Positions 38,957 to 49,165 of a DNA stretch of 64,000 nucleotides are shown here, one piece after another. This DNA is from JBDROU01 sp043809745 [NCBI: bacterium] (lineage in GTDB: Bacteria; Elusimicrobiota; JBDRMW01). A program made the translations under genes and the position numbers. The notes beneath the pieces are model-generated. The model did no database searches and was not told the origin of the DNA. It was given only the letters and a program-made list of their open reading frames with translations. Location: assembly GCA_043809745.1 (NCBI GenBank), contig JBDROU010000032.1, forward strand, positions 32,678 to 96,677. The letters run 5' to 3'. Positions within the stretch are counted from its first letter, which is position 1. Each line of letters starts with the position of its first letter.

Positions 38957-39784
38957 ATGCAGCGAATTATTATATTTTTATTATTTTGTATTTCTTTAAC
39001 CGGCATATTAAATGCTAGTTTTGAAGAAAAGTTTTTAACTGCAAGGGAAACATACCTGGGTGGTGCGTATACGGCAGATAATAGGCCTGAAAGCGTGTTG
39101 ATAAAGAATCCTGCTAGTTTGGGTTTTAAGAAAAGCAGTTCCCTGTCCTTTAGCCATTCTGAGTTATTTTCTCTGGATGATTTAGATAATCAGATATTCA
39201 GCTTCATTTTTCCCACTGAAAAGTTTGGGAATTGGGCGGTAAATTACAGCGAATTTGGACCTGAGATTTATAAGGAAAAAGAAATAGGGATTGATGCCGG
39301 ATTTATGTTGATTGAAGAACTGTTTTTGGGATTCAGAATAAAGAATGAAAGTCTAAGTATACGTAATTATGGGAGCGCATCATCCTCAGCGCTGGATGCC
39401 GGCAGTATTGCTCTCTTGAGCGATAATATTTCTTGCGGTGTTTATGCCAGAAATGTGGTCGCGGAAAGAATAGGCAAAAGCGATGAAAGGCCTCAAAAAA
39501 GCTGCCGTTTAGGTTTAGGATATGCTTTTAATAACTTTTTTATGAGTGTAGTTGATTTGGAAAAAAACTTTTTAGATAAAAATATTATTTATCATCTAGG
39601 TCAAGAGATTAGGTTTTCCGAAGCATTTTTAATAGGCATTGGATGGGAAAGCAATCCAGGGAGATTTAGCTGTGGATTCGGTATCGCAACAAAATTGATT
39701 GCTCTCGAGTATGCTTTTATATCGCATCCATATCTGGATATAGAGCATCATATAAGCATTAATTGCTATTTATTCAGGGAGTGA
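38957..39784 (+). CDS. PorV/UPF0164-like outer-membrane beta-barrel protein
   Basis: 275 residues with a signal peptide (1-20). The N-terminal ARETYLGGAYTADNRPESVLIKNPASLGF closely follows the PorV/PorQ/UPF0164 signature (R...LGGAYTA..dD..A...NPAgL). Alternating strands typical of a 14-stranded barrel follow, ending in an aromatic-rich strand. In Bacteroidota PorV serves type IX secretion, but relatives occur widely without it. It lies between a lamin-tail protein and another barrel, 4 bases upstream of the latter. Confidence 0.72.
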   Translation: MQRIIIFLLFCISLTGILNASFEEKFLTARETYLGGAYTADNRPESVLIKNPASLGFKKSSSLSFSHSELFSLDDLDNQIFSFIFPTEKFGNWAVNYSEFGPEIYKEKEIGIDAGFMLIEELFLGFRIKNESLSIRNYGSASSSALDAGSIALLSDNISCGVYARNVVAERIGKSDERPQKSCRLGLGYAFNNFFMSVVDLEKNFLDKNIIYHLGQEIRFSEAFLIGIGWESNPGRFSCGFGIATKLIALEYAFISHPYLDIEHHISINCYLFRE

Positions 39785-39788
39785 ATAG

Positions 39789-41597
39789 ATGAAGAAATAT
39801 ACCGCATCATTAATTATATTATTAATTTGCGCTTGCATGATCTCGGCAAATGAAAATGTTCTTGACGATCAAAAGCTAAGCATCTCAACAAAGATATCTG
39901 GCGAAAGAGATTCTGAAGAAATATCAGATTTGTTAATCGATAAATTGCAAATGCTTTCAGCCGTTAAAGAAACAGGTTTGTGGAGTTCTTTATTTAGATT
40001 CAGGAATTACAACAGAAAAATAAGTGAGAGTGAGTATAATGAATTCAGTGAATATTATTATAACCGATTTAATGTTGGTTATAAAAAAGCATCTTTAAGA
40101 ATAGAATCAGGTTTCGTGGTTTTAAGAGAAACATTCCAGCCCGCATTTAATGCTTTAAACTTTGATAAATATTTCTTAAAAAAATATTTTTTGTTGATTG
40201 AACGGCAGCCAAAAATCGGCAGATTTATTTTAGGCAATTATAGATTAAACTCTGGGCAGGGTTTAGTTTTTTATGATAGTTTGGCGGAGTTTGTGCGTCC
40301 AATAAAGAATAAACCAATGCCAATACGGCCGGATTTGGGTTTGTCTGATCAAAATTATTTAAAGGGTGTTGCCTGGGAAAATGAGAACGACAAATTTGGA
40401 ATTTCTTTATTTTTTTCGCAAAAGGACCTTAACGGCAGTAAAGAAAATAACGAAATGGATGTTGATCTGTATTCAATAAGGGAAGTGGATAATGATTTTA
40501 TAAGCAAGTCGGAAATAAACAGGTATCATACTTTTGAGGAAACCTTAATAGGCGGGAGAGTTTTTAGCAAAAATGAATTTCTATACGTCGGCATTAGCGG
40601 TTATGAATCCTCATTTAATTATAAACTGAACCCAGAAGATACAACTAATTACTACTCTCATGTTTATAGAGGGGATAAGAATACAGTTTTGGGCTTTGAT
40701 TTCAATTATTACTATAATGACTTAAACATATTTGGGGAGCTAGCGGTTTCTAAAGCTGGAGGAGGAGATTTGAAAACTAACCAGGGGAATGGCTGGACAA
40801 TAACGCCGGTTTATGATATTGAGCCATTTAGTTTATTTAGTTCAATTTATTATTATGATCCTTATTTTTTCAACAGGCATGCGCAAGGTACTTCTTTTGA
40901 TGGGGAGCCTCCAAATAATGAAAGAGGAGTCATTTCCGGAGTAAATTTTAAGGATAAAGGGCATAGTTTGCTGACTCATTACAGGATTGCCCGAAATGAG
41001 CTATCTAACTGGAAGGGCACCGGGCAAAGCACCTCAGCACACCTGCCGGGTGAATCAAAAGCTGTTTACTTTGAGTATTCTTACAAACTTGCTCCAGGGG
41101 TAGATTTGTACTTTAGGCAATGGAACAGCTTTGAAGATAAATATTTGGATATTGATAATTCAGATGTTGAAGAATTTAAGCAAGTAGTTCAAGAAAAAAC
41201 GAGGAGCAGATACCAGATTTCGCTGAAAAAAAAGAAGGCAAGTTTTAAGATCCGCTACGATAAGGTTAAAGAAAAAGTAGAAACCCTGTCAACTCAGGAT
41301 GAAGGGGATCTTTTTTTCAGCGAGATAGGATATAAACTGTCTGATGTCTGGGATGTAAGCGGCCGGGCAATATTTTTTGATACTGAAGGGGTATACCTAA
41401 ATGAATATGAACCCAATTGGTACCGCATTTATCAGTCTTATTCATTTAGAAGCAACCCGGGTGTTAGATATTATTTGGTATCGAAATTAAAAATAACAAA
41501 TCACTTGCTTTTTTGGGCAAAATTAGGTCAAACCGTGTATGATAATCTTGACAAATCCTCAACAGACTTCCGCACCCAACTCGATCTAACCTTCTAA
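39789..41597 (+). CDS. Large outer-membrane beta-barrel protein
   Basis: 602 residues, signal peptide (1-20). The mature protein is made of amphipathic strands with many aromatic residues and ends in a classical outer-membrane C-terminal Phe (TQLDLTF). The stretch GNYRLNSGQGLVFYDS (near 150) resembles the barrel of ComEA-like helix-hairpin-helix fusion proteins found in Bacteroidota and relatives; the helix-hairpin-helix part itself is reduced to about 50 residues (EISDLLIDKLQML) with no clear motif. It probably forms a pore or receptor working with the PorV-like and lamin-tail proteins upstream. Confidence 0.75.
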   Translation: MKKYTASLIILLICACMISANENVLDDQKLSISTKISGERDSEEISDLLIDKLQMLSAVKETGLWSSLFRFRNYNRKISESEYNEFSEYYYNRFNVGYKKASLRIESGFVVLRETFQPAFNALNFDKYFLKKYFLLIERQPKIGRFILGNYRLNSGQGLVFYDSLAEFVRPIKNKPMPIRPDLGLSDQNYLKGVAWENENDKFGISLFFSQKDLNGSKENNEMDVDLYSIREVDNDFISKSEINRYHTFEETLIGGRVFSKNEFLYVGISGYESSFNYKLNPEDTTNYYSHVYRGDKNTVLGFDFNYYYNDLNIFGELAVSKAGGGDLKTNQGNGWTITPVYDIEPFSLFSSIYYYDPYFFNRHAQGTSFDGEPPNNERGVISGVNFKDKGHSLLTHYRIARNELSNWKGTGQSTSAHLPGESKAVYFEYSYKLAPGVDLYFRQWNSFEDKYLDIDNSDVEEFKQVVQEKTRSRYQISLKKKKASFKIRYDKVKEKVETLSTQDEGDLFFSEIGYKLSDVWDVSGRAIFFDTEGVYLNEYEPNWYRIYQSYSFRSNPGVRYYLVSKLKITNHLLFWAKLGQTVYDNLDKSSTDFRTQLDLTF

Positions 41598-41603
41598 GGT
41601 AAG

Positions 41604-41693
41604 AATGGGATCAAACATGACCCCATTGCTTAAAGCCTATTGCGAAATAGGGGTACCCCTGTTATACTTCAGAATGGAGGGTGGTTTGCCCTC
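41604..41693. repeat. Three consecutive palindromes between the barrel gene and pilB
   Basis: AATGGGATCA/TGACCCCATT with a 4-base loop and one mismatch (41604-41627); the perfect 12-base palindrome AGGGGTACCCCT (41649-41660); and GAGGG/CCCTC with a 7-base loop (41677-41693). The first may terminate the upstream operon, but no T-run follows. The three together look like a palindromic element inserted between operons. Confidence 0.5.
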
Positions 41694-41712
41694 TGGGGGA
41701 TAGGTAATTGCA

Positions 41713-43437
41713 ATGGGTAAAGGGAATGTACGTAAAAAGAACCTAAGGGATATATTATTAGATAATAAACTGCTTACAGAAGAGCAGCTTAATAAGGTTA
41801 TAGAAGAAGCTGCTAAGACCGACCAGCCGTTACAGCAAGTAGTAATAAATAATAAACTTATAGATAAAATTGAATTCCTACAGGTGCTCTCGTCGGAATG
41901 GAGCGTTCGGGCTATTGACCTGTCCGAGCTGGAGATAGATTCGGATATAGTAAAAATAATTCCCGAAACAAGCGCAAGAAGGCATCTGGCTATGCCGTTT
42001 GCTAAAGAGGAATCTGTATTATTTGTAGCTATGGCTAATCCGAGAGATTTCTTTGTATCTGAGGATATACATCTTAGAACGGGATTCGAGGTTCAGTCAT
42101 ATCTCTCAATGCCGGATGATATCATTGCCGCGCTTGATAAAGTATATGGGGCTAAAGAAGGGGAGGCCTTAAGAAAGATACTGGATAACGTAGGCAAGGA
42201 AACAGGCGCTGATCTCAAACTGGATGAGGGGAGGGAAGAGGAAAAAGTAGACATTTCAGATGTGGACGTGGCCGCTCCTGAGGTAGAGAAGATAGTCAAT
42301 GCGATTATTCTGGAAGCTTTGCAGAAAAAAGCATCTGACATCCATATTGAACCTTTTGAAGGAAAAATAATGGTCAGATACCGAATTGACGGGAATTTAT
42401 GCGAATCTAACTTTGCGCCGCCATTTAATTACCGTTTTGCTGTCATAGCAAAGATCAAGATTATGACCCAGCAGATGGATATCACTGAAAGAAGAAAACC
42501 GCAAGACGGCAGAATTCAAATTCTTTCTTCAGGCAAGCCAATTGAATTCAGGGTAAATATTATTCCTACTGTTTTTGGTGAATCCTGCGTTATGAGGGTG
42601 TTGGACAGGGCTTCTGTGAGGGTTGATATGGATAAAATGGGGTTCCTGCCGGATACGCTTGAAAAGTTTAAGAGATGTCTTGACAGGCCATACGGGTTAA
42701 TACTGGTTTGCGGACCTACCGGAAGCGGGAAATCAACTACTCTTTATTCAGCTCTAAATTTTATTAATAGTCCGGATACAAAGATTATTACCGCCGAGAA
42801 TCCGGTTGAGTACAATCTGGGCGGGATTATACAATTAAATGTGAACCAGGAGATAGGGTTGGATTTTTCCTCTGCTTTAAGAGCTTTTTTAAGACAGGAT
42901 CCGGATGTTATAATGGTTGGGGAAATACGTGATAAAGAAACTGCGACTATTGCTTTGGAAGCTGCTATGACTGGTCATCTTGTATTTTCAACCGTACATA
43001 CTAATGATGCATCAAGCGCTGTTGCGCGTCTGCATGAGATGGGAGTCCCAAGTTTTCTTATATCATCAACGTTGGAGTGCATTCTTGCCCAGAGATTAGT
43101 AAGAAAAATATGCCAGAATTGCATAGAACCCGTTCAGCCGACCAAGGAAGTTTTGGATTATTTGAAGGCGTATAAAATTGATACTTCAAACATAAAACTT
43201 ATGCACGGAGCAGGCTGTTCGGAATGCAGCAATATGGGATATAAGGGCAGATGCGGGGTGCATGAACTTCTGGTAATGACAGATGATGTAAGATCATTTA
43301 CTTTAAAGGAGTTGGCCTCCGGCCCGATTCATGATTTTGCTGTATCCAGGGGAATGCGCACTATGCTGCAGGACGGTTTAACAAAGGTTACTATGGGAGT
43401 TACAACTATAGAAGAAATTCTTACGGTTGCCCAGTAA
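41713..43437 (+). CDS. pilB: Type IV pilus assembly ATPase PilB
   Basis: Extension motor of the pilus. 574 residues. An MshEN (GspE-N) domain covers about 1-150 (LRDILLDNKLLTEEQL, MPFAKEESVLFVAMANP). The ATPase core follows with ASDIHIEPFE near 210, Walker A GPTGSGKSTT near 334, the Asp box RQDPDVIMVGEIRD near 397 and the His box TGHLVFSTVHTND near 418. Four cysteines of the zinc-binding C-terminal part (ICQNC and GCSEC) are present. The MshEN domain binds c-di-GMP in many relatives, which fits the PilZ and HD-GYP proteins nearby. The retraction partner PilT lies 26 kb upstream in another operon. Confidence 0.94.
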   Translation: MGKGNVRKKNLRDILLDNKLLTEEQLNKVIEEAAKTDQPLQQVVINNKLIDKIEFLQVLSSEWSVRAIDLSELEIDSDIVKIIPETSARRHLAMPFAKEESVLFVAMANPRDFFVSEDIHLRTGFEVQSYLSMPDDIIAALDKVYGAKEGEALRKILDNVGKETGADLKLDEGREEEKVDISDVDVAAPEVEKIVNAIILEALQKKASDIHIEPFEGKIMVRYRIDGNLCESNFAPPFNYRFAVIAKIKIMTQQMDITERRKPQDGRIQILSSGKPIEFRVNIIPTVFGESCVMRVLDRASVRVDMDKMGFLPDTLEKFKRCLDRPYGLILVCGPTGSGKSTTLYSALNFINSPDTKIITAENPVEYNLGGIIQLNVNQEIGLDFSSALRAFLRQDPDVIMVGEIRDKETATIALEAAMTGHLVFSTVHTNDASSAVARLHEMGVPSFLISSTLECILAQRLVRKICQNCIEPVQPTKEVLDYLKAYKIDTSNIKLMHGAGCSECSNMGYKGRCGVHELLVMTDDVRSFTLKELASGPIHDFAVSRGMRTMLQDGLTKVTMGVTTIEEILTVAQ

Positions 43438-43467
43438 ATAGTTAATAATTTCAGGAGAGAATTAGAG

Positions 43468-44655
43468 ATGCCAAAATGTCCTAAGTGCACGGTAGTTTAT
43501 AGAGGAAAGTTGACGAAATGCCCGAGCTGCGGAGCTAACCTCTCTAATAACATATATACCGATGAATCCACTTATATTGAGAATCAGGCTTTCCAGGGAT
43601 TTTTTAATATGGCCAGGAGCATTAGTTCTACGCTTGATTTGGATGCGCTGTTAAAAAAAATCGGTATTTCGGCAGAGAAGCTGCTGAATGCCGAGGCAAG
43701 CTCAATAATGCTCAAAGTTGAAGGGGTGGATCAGCTTTATTTTAAGACAGCTACGGGTCCTAAAAGCCAAGAGGTAAAGCTAATGAAAGTTCCGATAGGA
43801 ACAGGAATAGCTGGTTGGGTTGCCAGAGAGATGAAACCGCTTATTGTAAATGATGTTGAAAAAGATAACCGCTTTACAAAGGATTTTGATAGACAAAGCA
43901 GTTTTTCTACCCGTTCGATTTTATGCGTTCCTATGGTAGTTGATAATGAGCTGATAGGTGTTGTGGAGGTGTTGAATAAAATCGGAGTGGAAGGATTTAG
44001 CGTCAACGATTTAAATCTTTTAAGCAGTTTATCAGGACTTGCTGCTGTTGCTGTAATGAACGCAAAATTGGTTGAGAGCCAGAAGAACTTTTTTGCAAAT
44101 ATAATTGAGTTGCTGGTGAATGCTGTTGAAATGAGGGATCCTAGAATGAACGGGCATGCTTTTAGGGTTGCGCAAATGGCGTGTGCTATAGGAAAGAAGC
44201 TTTCGGTTGTAGATCAGGATTATAAGGTCCTCTATTATGGGGCATTATTGCACGATATAGGGATGCTTGGTGTTACTTGTGATGGTTCACATTCTTCTTC
44301 AGGACAAAGGAATCCTGATATGACTCAAAAGAATATACATTCAGTTCTCGGGTGTGATATGATAAAGGATATAATGATGCTGAAAAATGTGGGGCCGATT
44401 ATACGCCATCATCATGAATATTTCGATGGGAGCGGGTTACCTGATAAATTGAAGGGCAATGATATCCCCTTGGGCTCTAGAATAATAAGTCTTCTTGAAG
44501 ATGTTGAGGGAATACGGCTTAAAAATGAACCGATGGAAAAATATTTTGAAGAGGTGGAGGAGTTAGTAAAGGATGGATCCGGAAAAAAATATGATCCAAG
44601 AGTGGCAAAAGCCTTCCTGCAAGAAAACAAAATCCAGAAAGATTATATGATCTAA
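43468..44655 (+). CDS. Zinc ribbon - GAF - HD-GYP signalling protein
   Basis: 395 residues. An N-terminal zinc ribbon (CPKC...CPSC, residues 4-22), a GAF domain (about 45-200) and an HD-GYP-type domain (about 205-395). The HD ligands are visible: GHAFRVAQMA, LLHDIGMLG near 265 and HHHEYFDGSGLP near 315. The GYP triad reads GLP, and the usual aDvyDA late motif is LEDVEG, so c-di-GMP hydrolysis may be weak, changed or lost. It directly follows pilB (30-base gap) and is probably co-transcribed, which suggests control of pilus extension. Confidence 0.85.
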   Translation: MPKCPKCTVVYRGKLTKCPSCGANLSNNIYTDESTYIENQAFQGFFNMARSISSTLDLDALLKKIGISAEKLLNAEASSIMLKVEGVDQLYFKTATGPKSQEVKLMKVPIGTGIAGWVAREMKPLIVNDVEKDNRFTKDFDRQSSFSTRSILCVPMVVDNELIGVVEVLNKIGVEGFSVNDLNLLSSLSGLAAVAVMNAKLVESQKNFFANIIELLVNAVEMRDPRMNGHAFRVAQMACAIGKKLSVVDQDYKVLYYGALLHDIGMLGVTCDGSHSSSGQRNPDMTQKNIHSVLGCDMIKDIMMLKNVGPIIRHHHEYFDGSGLPDKLKGNDIPLGSRIISLLEDVEGIRLKNEPMEKYFEEVEELVKDGSGKKYDPRVAKAFLQENKIQKDYMI

Positions 44656-44665
44656 GCCAAAAGGC

Positions 44666-44695
44666 AGCTAGTCTCAATAAGGTTGATTAGCTTTT
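44666..44695 (+). terminator. Possible Rho-independent terminator after the HD-GYP gene
   Basis: AGCTAGTC (44666-44673) pairs with GATTAGCT (44685-44692), one G-T pair, followed by a short TTTT. Placed 10 bases after the stop codon of the HD-GYP gene. The stem is AT-rich and the T-run short, so it is a weak candidate. Confidence 0.4.
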
Positions 44696-44841
44696 ATAAG
44701 GGCTGAACTCTCTAAAATCTAAACATTCAAAAAAACGCCTGAGTAAAATCAGTTGCAATATATAATCAACTTTTATAATATAAATTCGGTGGTTTATTTG
44801 TTTTTGGCTTATGTTAAGCAATAGATTAAAAGCTAAATGAT

Positions 44842-45642
44842 ATGATTCTATCAATAGATATAGGAAATACAAGCACTGTTTTAGGATTATTTAAGGATTC
44901 AAAATTATATCTAAAAAAAAGGCTTAATACAGAGAACATAATCAATTCACTTAATTTCCATTTAAAAAAATCTCAAAAGTCATCGAATTCATTTGATAAA
45001 ACCTTGAATGAACTCAAAGAGTACGCGCTTAAAAGATCAAATAAGATCTGCGGGATAAGTCTTGCGAGTGTTGTCCCGCATATTACGAATAAATTGATAA
45101 AGCTGCTTAAAAGTGAATTCCATGCAAAGGTCCTAAATGTGGATTACAGGACGAAATCAGGTCTTGTAATCAAGATAGACAATCCTAAAGAGCTTGGGGC
45201 AGATAGAATTGTTAATGCCAGTTTTGCTTATCATTGTTTTCATGGAGCATGCATCATAGTAGATATGGGGACAGCTACGACTTTGGATTGTGTAAATAAC
45301 CGCGGAGAATACATTGGAGGAATGATCTTGCCGGGAATTGAGATTGCAGCTAAGGCATTGAAAATGTTTACTGCTAAACTGCCGTTTGTTTCATTTAAGA
45401 AACCGTTAAGAGTTATCGGCAGGAATACTATCCAATGCATTAGCTCAGGCTTATACTACGGTGGTCTTGGAATGATACAAGAAGCAATAAAACAATGTAA
45501 AAAAGAGATCGCTTCGGATGTTACAGTGATTTTAACCGGCGGTTTGGGAGGGTTGTTTTTTTATAAATTAAAAGAAATAAAATATTATTGGCAGGATTTG
45601 ACTTTGATTGGATTGAATAATTTATGGGAGATTAATACATAA
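44842..45642 (+). CDS. coaX: Type III pantothenate kinase
   Basis: First step of coenzyme A synthesis. 266 residues. ASKHA-fold motifs: DIGNTSTVLG at the N-terminus, LGADRIVNA near 118, DMGTATTLD near 138 and GGMILPGIEI near 155, with the late LTGGLGG near 234. The central region 35-60 carries a lysine-rich insertion. It has no strong Shine-Dalgarno. A possible promoter (TTGCAA 44753-44758, TATAAT 44774-44779, spacer only 15) lies in the 186-base gap upstream. Confidence 0.93.
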   Translation: MILSIDIGNTSTVLGLFKDSKLYLKKRLNTENIINSLNFHLKKSQKSSNSFDKTLNELKEYALKRSNKICGISLASVVPHITNKLIKLLKSEFHAKVLNVDYRTKSGLVIKIDNPKELGADRIVNASFAYHCFHGACIIVDMGTATTLDCVNNRGEYIGGMILPGIEIAAKALKMFTAKLPFVSFKKPLRVIGRNTIQCISSGLYYGGLGMIQEAIKQCKKEIASDVTVILTGGLGGLFFYKLKEIKYYWQDLTLIGLNNLWEINT

Positions 45643-45659
45643 TGTTGTAAGGAGAAATT

Positions 45660-46661
45660 ATGAAAAAATGTTTGTTGATGTTTTTCCTTTTGATGGGATT
45701 TAGCATGAGTGCAAAGGCTGGAATAATTGATGATCTGAATCAAGCGGTAAGTGATGTAGAACATGATTACGGTTTAATAGGACAATGGATGAGCGAAAAC
45801 TTAAGCGATGGGATAGCAAAATCTTCTGTTGGTGGAATAGATATGCCCGCAAAAGTTTGCAGACAGCTCGGTTTTGAGTTTGGATTATCTTTAGGCGGCG
45901 AGGTGTGGAAAATCGACAGAGATACCTTTAGGGGACTTAATACAAGAACAATTGATGTTACAACTGCCGGGGATATAGATTTACCTGATACTATTGGTAT
46001 GCCTGCCGGTGTGCTTCATTTTAAGCTTGGGCTGCCCATGAGTTTTGATTTGGGCGCTAAGGTTGGGAGTGTCAGCCGGAATTTTGACGAAGCAGATTCG
46101 GAATTTACATTAGATAATAGTGTATTTGGTGTTGAGTTAAGGAAACAGGTAATAGGACAGGATGAATTGAGCGGTGTTATGTTCCCCGATGTTTCTGTTA
46201 ATTTAAGTATTGATGGCTCTAACGGTAAACTAGAGAAAAGAGAAGTATATTATAAAGTAAGTGACGTAATTTACAATAATAGCAATTATGCGCAAACTGT
46301 GCGTTCAACAACCACTTGGGAGAGTAGTTGGAATACAGGTCAGATAGGTCTAAAGGTTGTTATGAGCAAAAGGTTAGCGTTTTTAACCCCATTTGGAGGT
46401 TTTGGTGTTGGCAAAAATTTTGGTGATACAAAAACAAGCATATCCACTGTGGGTGATTTGGTTTTATCTCCTGATTTAGGGCCTAATCAAACAAAGCAGC
46501 TAAACATTGTAAGTAAATCAAAAGACACCGCAGATGATGTGGTTCTCAGATTTTTTGCAGGCATGGAGCTGAATATAGCTCTTTTTCATGCCGGATTAAA
46601 TTTGTCTGCCAGTAAAGATGCATATGCCGGATATTTAAATCTCAGGTTTGAGTATAGATGA
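45660..46661 (+). CDS. Predicted outer-membrane beta-barrel protein
   Basis: 333 residues with a signal peptide (1-20, SMSAKAG). The mature part has amphipathic strands (LGFEFGLSLGGEVWKI, LHFKLGLPMSFDLGAKVGSVS, LAFLTPFGGFGVGKNFG, FAGMELNIALFHAGLNLSASKDAYAGYLNLRFEYR) and a terminal strand ending YR rather than the classical F. The SFDLGAKVG and PFGGFGVG pieces are common in 10-14-stranded barrels of uncharacterised families. Preceded by AAGGAG. It ends just upstream of the groE regulatory region. The function is unknown. Confidence 0.65.
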   Translation: MKKCLLMFFLLMGFSMSAKAGIIDDLNQAVSDVEHDYGLIGQWMSENLSDGIAKSSVGGIDMPAKVCRQLGFEFGLSLGGEVWKIDRDTFRGLNTRTIDVTTAGDIDLPDTIGMPAGVLHFKLGLPMSFDLGAKVGSVSRNFDEADSEFTLDNSVFGVELRKQVIGQDELSGVMFPDVSVNLSIDGSNGKLEKREVYYKVSDVIYNNSNYAQTVRSTTTWESSWNTGQIGLKVVMSKRLAFLTPFGGFGVGKNFGDTKTSISTVGDLVLSPDLGPNQTKQLNIVSKSKDTADDVVLRFFAGMELNIALFHAGLNLSASKDAYAGYLNLRFEYR

Positions 46662-46689
46662 AATAAAGCATCATTTAGATTAAGTATCC

Positions 46690-46716
46690 TTAGCAATCCT
46701 ACCTTAAGAGTGCTAA
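46690..46716 (+). promoter_or_regulatory. Upstream CIRCE operator (one mismatch)
   Basis: TTAGCAATC - 9 bases - GAGTGCTAA. Only one base differs from the consensus TTAGCACTC-N9-GAGTGCTAA. It lies 71 bases upstream of the groE -35 box, so it would be a second HrcA-binding site. Confidence 0.75.
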
Positions 46717-46759
46717 TTATTTCAATTATAAACCATATTTTCCGACGACAAAAAAGCCC

Positions 46760-46788
46760 TTGACAACATACAGCACTTATTATATAAT
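46760..46788 (+). promoter_or_regulatory. Consensus sigma-70 promoter of groES-groEL
   Basis: TTGACA (46760-46765), 17-base spacer, TATAAT (46783-46788): full consensus. The last T of the -10 box is also the first base of the CIRCE operator. Confidence 0.92.
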
Positions 46789-46814
46789 TAGCACTCAGAT
46801 ATTTTGAGTGCTAA
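46788..46814 (+). promoter_or_regulatory. Perfect CIRCE operator of the groE operon
   Basis: TTAGCACTC (46788-46796), 9 bases, GAGTGCTAA (46806-46814). It matches the HrcA operator exactly and overlaps the transcription start, so HrcA should repress groE until heat shock. hrcA itself is not in the window. Confidence 0.95.
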
Positions 46815-46843
46815 AAATAAAATAAAACAAGGGAGGTGGTAGT

Positions 46844-47155
46844 ATGAACTTAAAACCTTTAGGTGATAGGGTAGTAGTTAAACCTATTGAACAAGAAGAA
46901 GTCAAAAAGGGCGGCATCATCATTCCAGATACAGCAAAAGAGAAGCCGCAGGAAGGTGAAATTGTTGCTGTAGGCAAAGGTAAAACAAATGATGATGGGA
47001 AGCTCATTCCTTTAGAGGTTAAGGTTGGGGATAGAATACTTTATGGTAAGTATTCCGGTACTGAAGTAAAAATAGCAGGAGAGGATTTCCTGATTATGCA
47101 TCAGGAGGATATCATGGGAGTTGTTGAAAAAGAGCTGGTCGGATCAAAAAAGTAA
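46844..47155 (+). CDS. groES: Co-chaperonin GroES
   Basis: 103 residues, slightly longer than the usual 95-97. It starts [31 protein letters not shown], with the mobile loop KKGGIIIP, and ends with the usual [16 protein letters not shown] followed by a short tail. GGGAGGTGG precedes ATG 46844. It caps GroEL rings in the cytoplasm. First gene of the HrcA/CIRCE-regulated operon. Confidence 0.98.
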   Translation: MNLKPLGDRVVVKPIEQEEVKKGGIIIPDTAKEKPQEGEIVAVGKGKTNDDGKLIPLEVKVGDRILYGKYSGTEVKIAGEDFLIMHQEDIMGVVEKELVGSKK

Positions 47156-47166
47156 ATAATAAATAA

Positions 47167-48828
<1,662 letters not shown>

Positions 48829-48860
48829 TATTTAGCAGTAAGTATTTTTAAGTTTTTAAG

Positions 48861-48900
48861 AATAGGGGATTCGAAAAATTATTTTCGAATCCCCTATTTT
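48861..48900 (+). terminator. Strong terminator-like hairpin after groEL
   Basis: A perfect 17-bp stem, AATAGGGGATTCGAAAA (48861-48877) with its complement at 48882-48898, around the 4-base loop ATTA, followed by TTTT at 48897-48900. It separates the groE operon from the giant gene. The T-run is partly inside the stem, so it could act in both directions. Confidence 0.8.
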
Positions 48901-49034
48901 CGGTTTTCATAGAGATCTCTTAGCGGATTTCGCAAGCCAACAACTGATTTGGCGAGCATATAGTTTTAATTCAATTTCTTGAGAAAAATCAATATTTTGC
49001 AGAAGAAAATATTTAACAAAGATTTAACATATTC

Positions 49035-49066
49035 TTTACAAGATCTTTACATAAAGCATATATAAT
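49035..49066 (+). promoter_or_regulatory. Candidate promoter of the giant gene
   Basis: TTTACA (49035-49040) with TATATA (49059-49064, spacer 18) or TATAAT (49061-49066, spacer 20). Transcription would leave a leader of about 95 bases. The leader contains an AAAGCT/AGCTTT pair that could form a stem, and no strong Shine-Dalgarno before ATG 49166 (only AGAGAG). The rest of the 337-base gap holds the groE terminator and AT-rich sequence. Confidence 0.45.
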
Positions 49067-49165
49067 ATGTATAGAAGAAAGCTAAATCATGACTTATACT
49101 TATAGTATGAAGCTTTAGAAATCTTTGGAATGCGTCGGAAGATGCAGAAGAGAGAGCTTTAAAAC

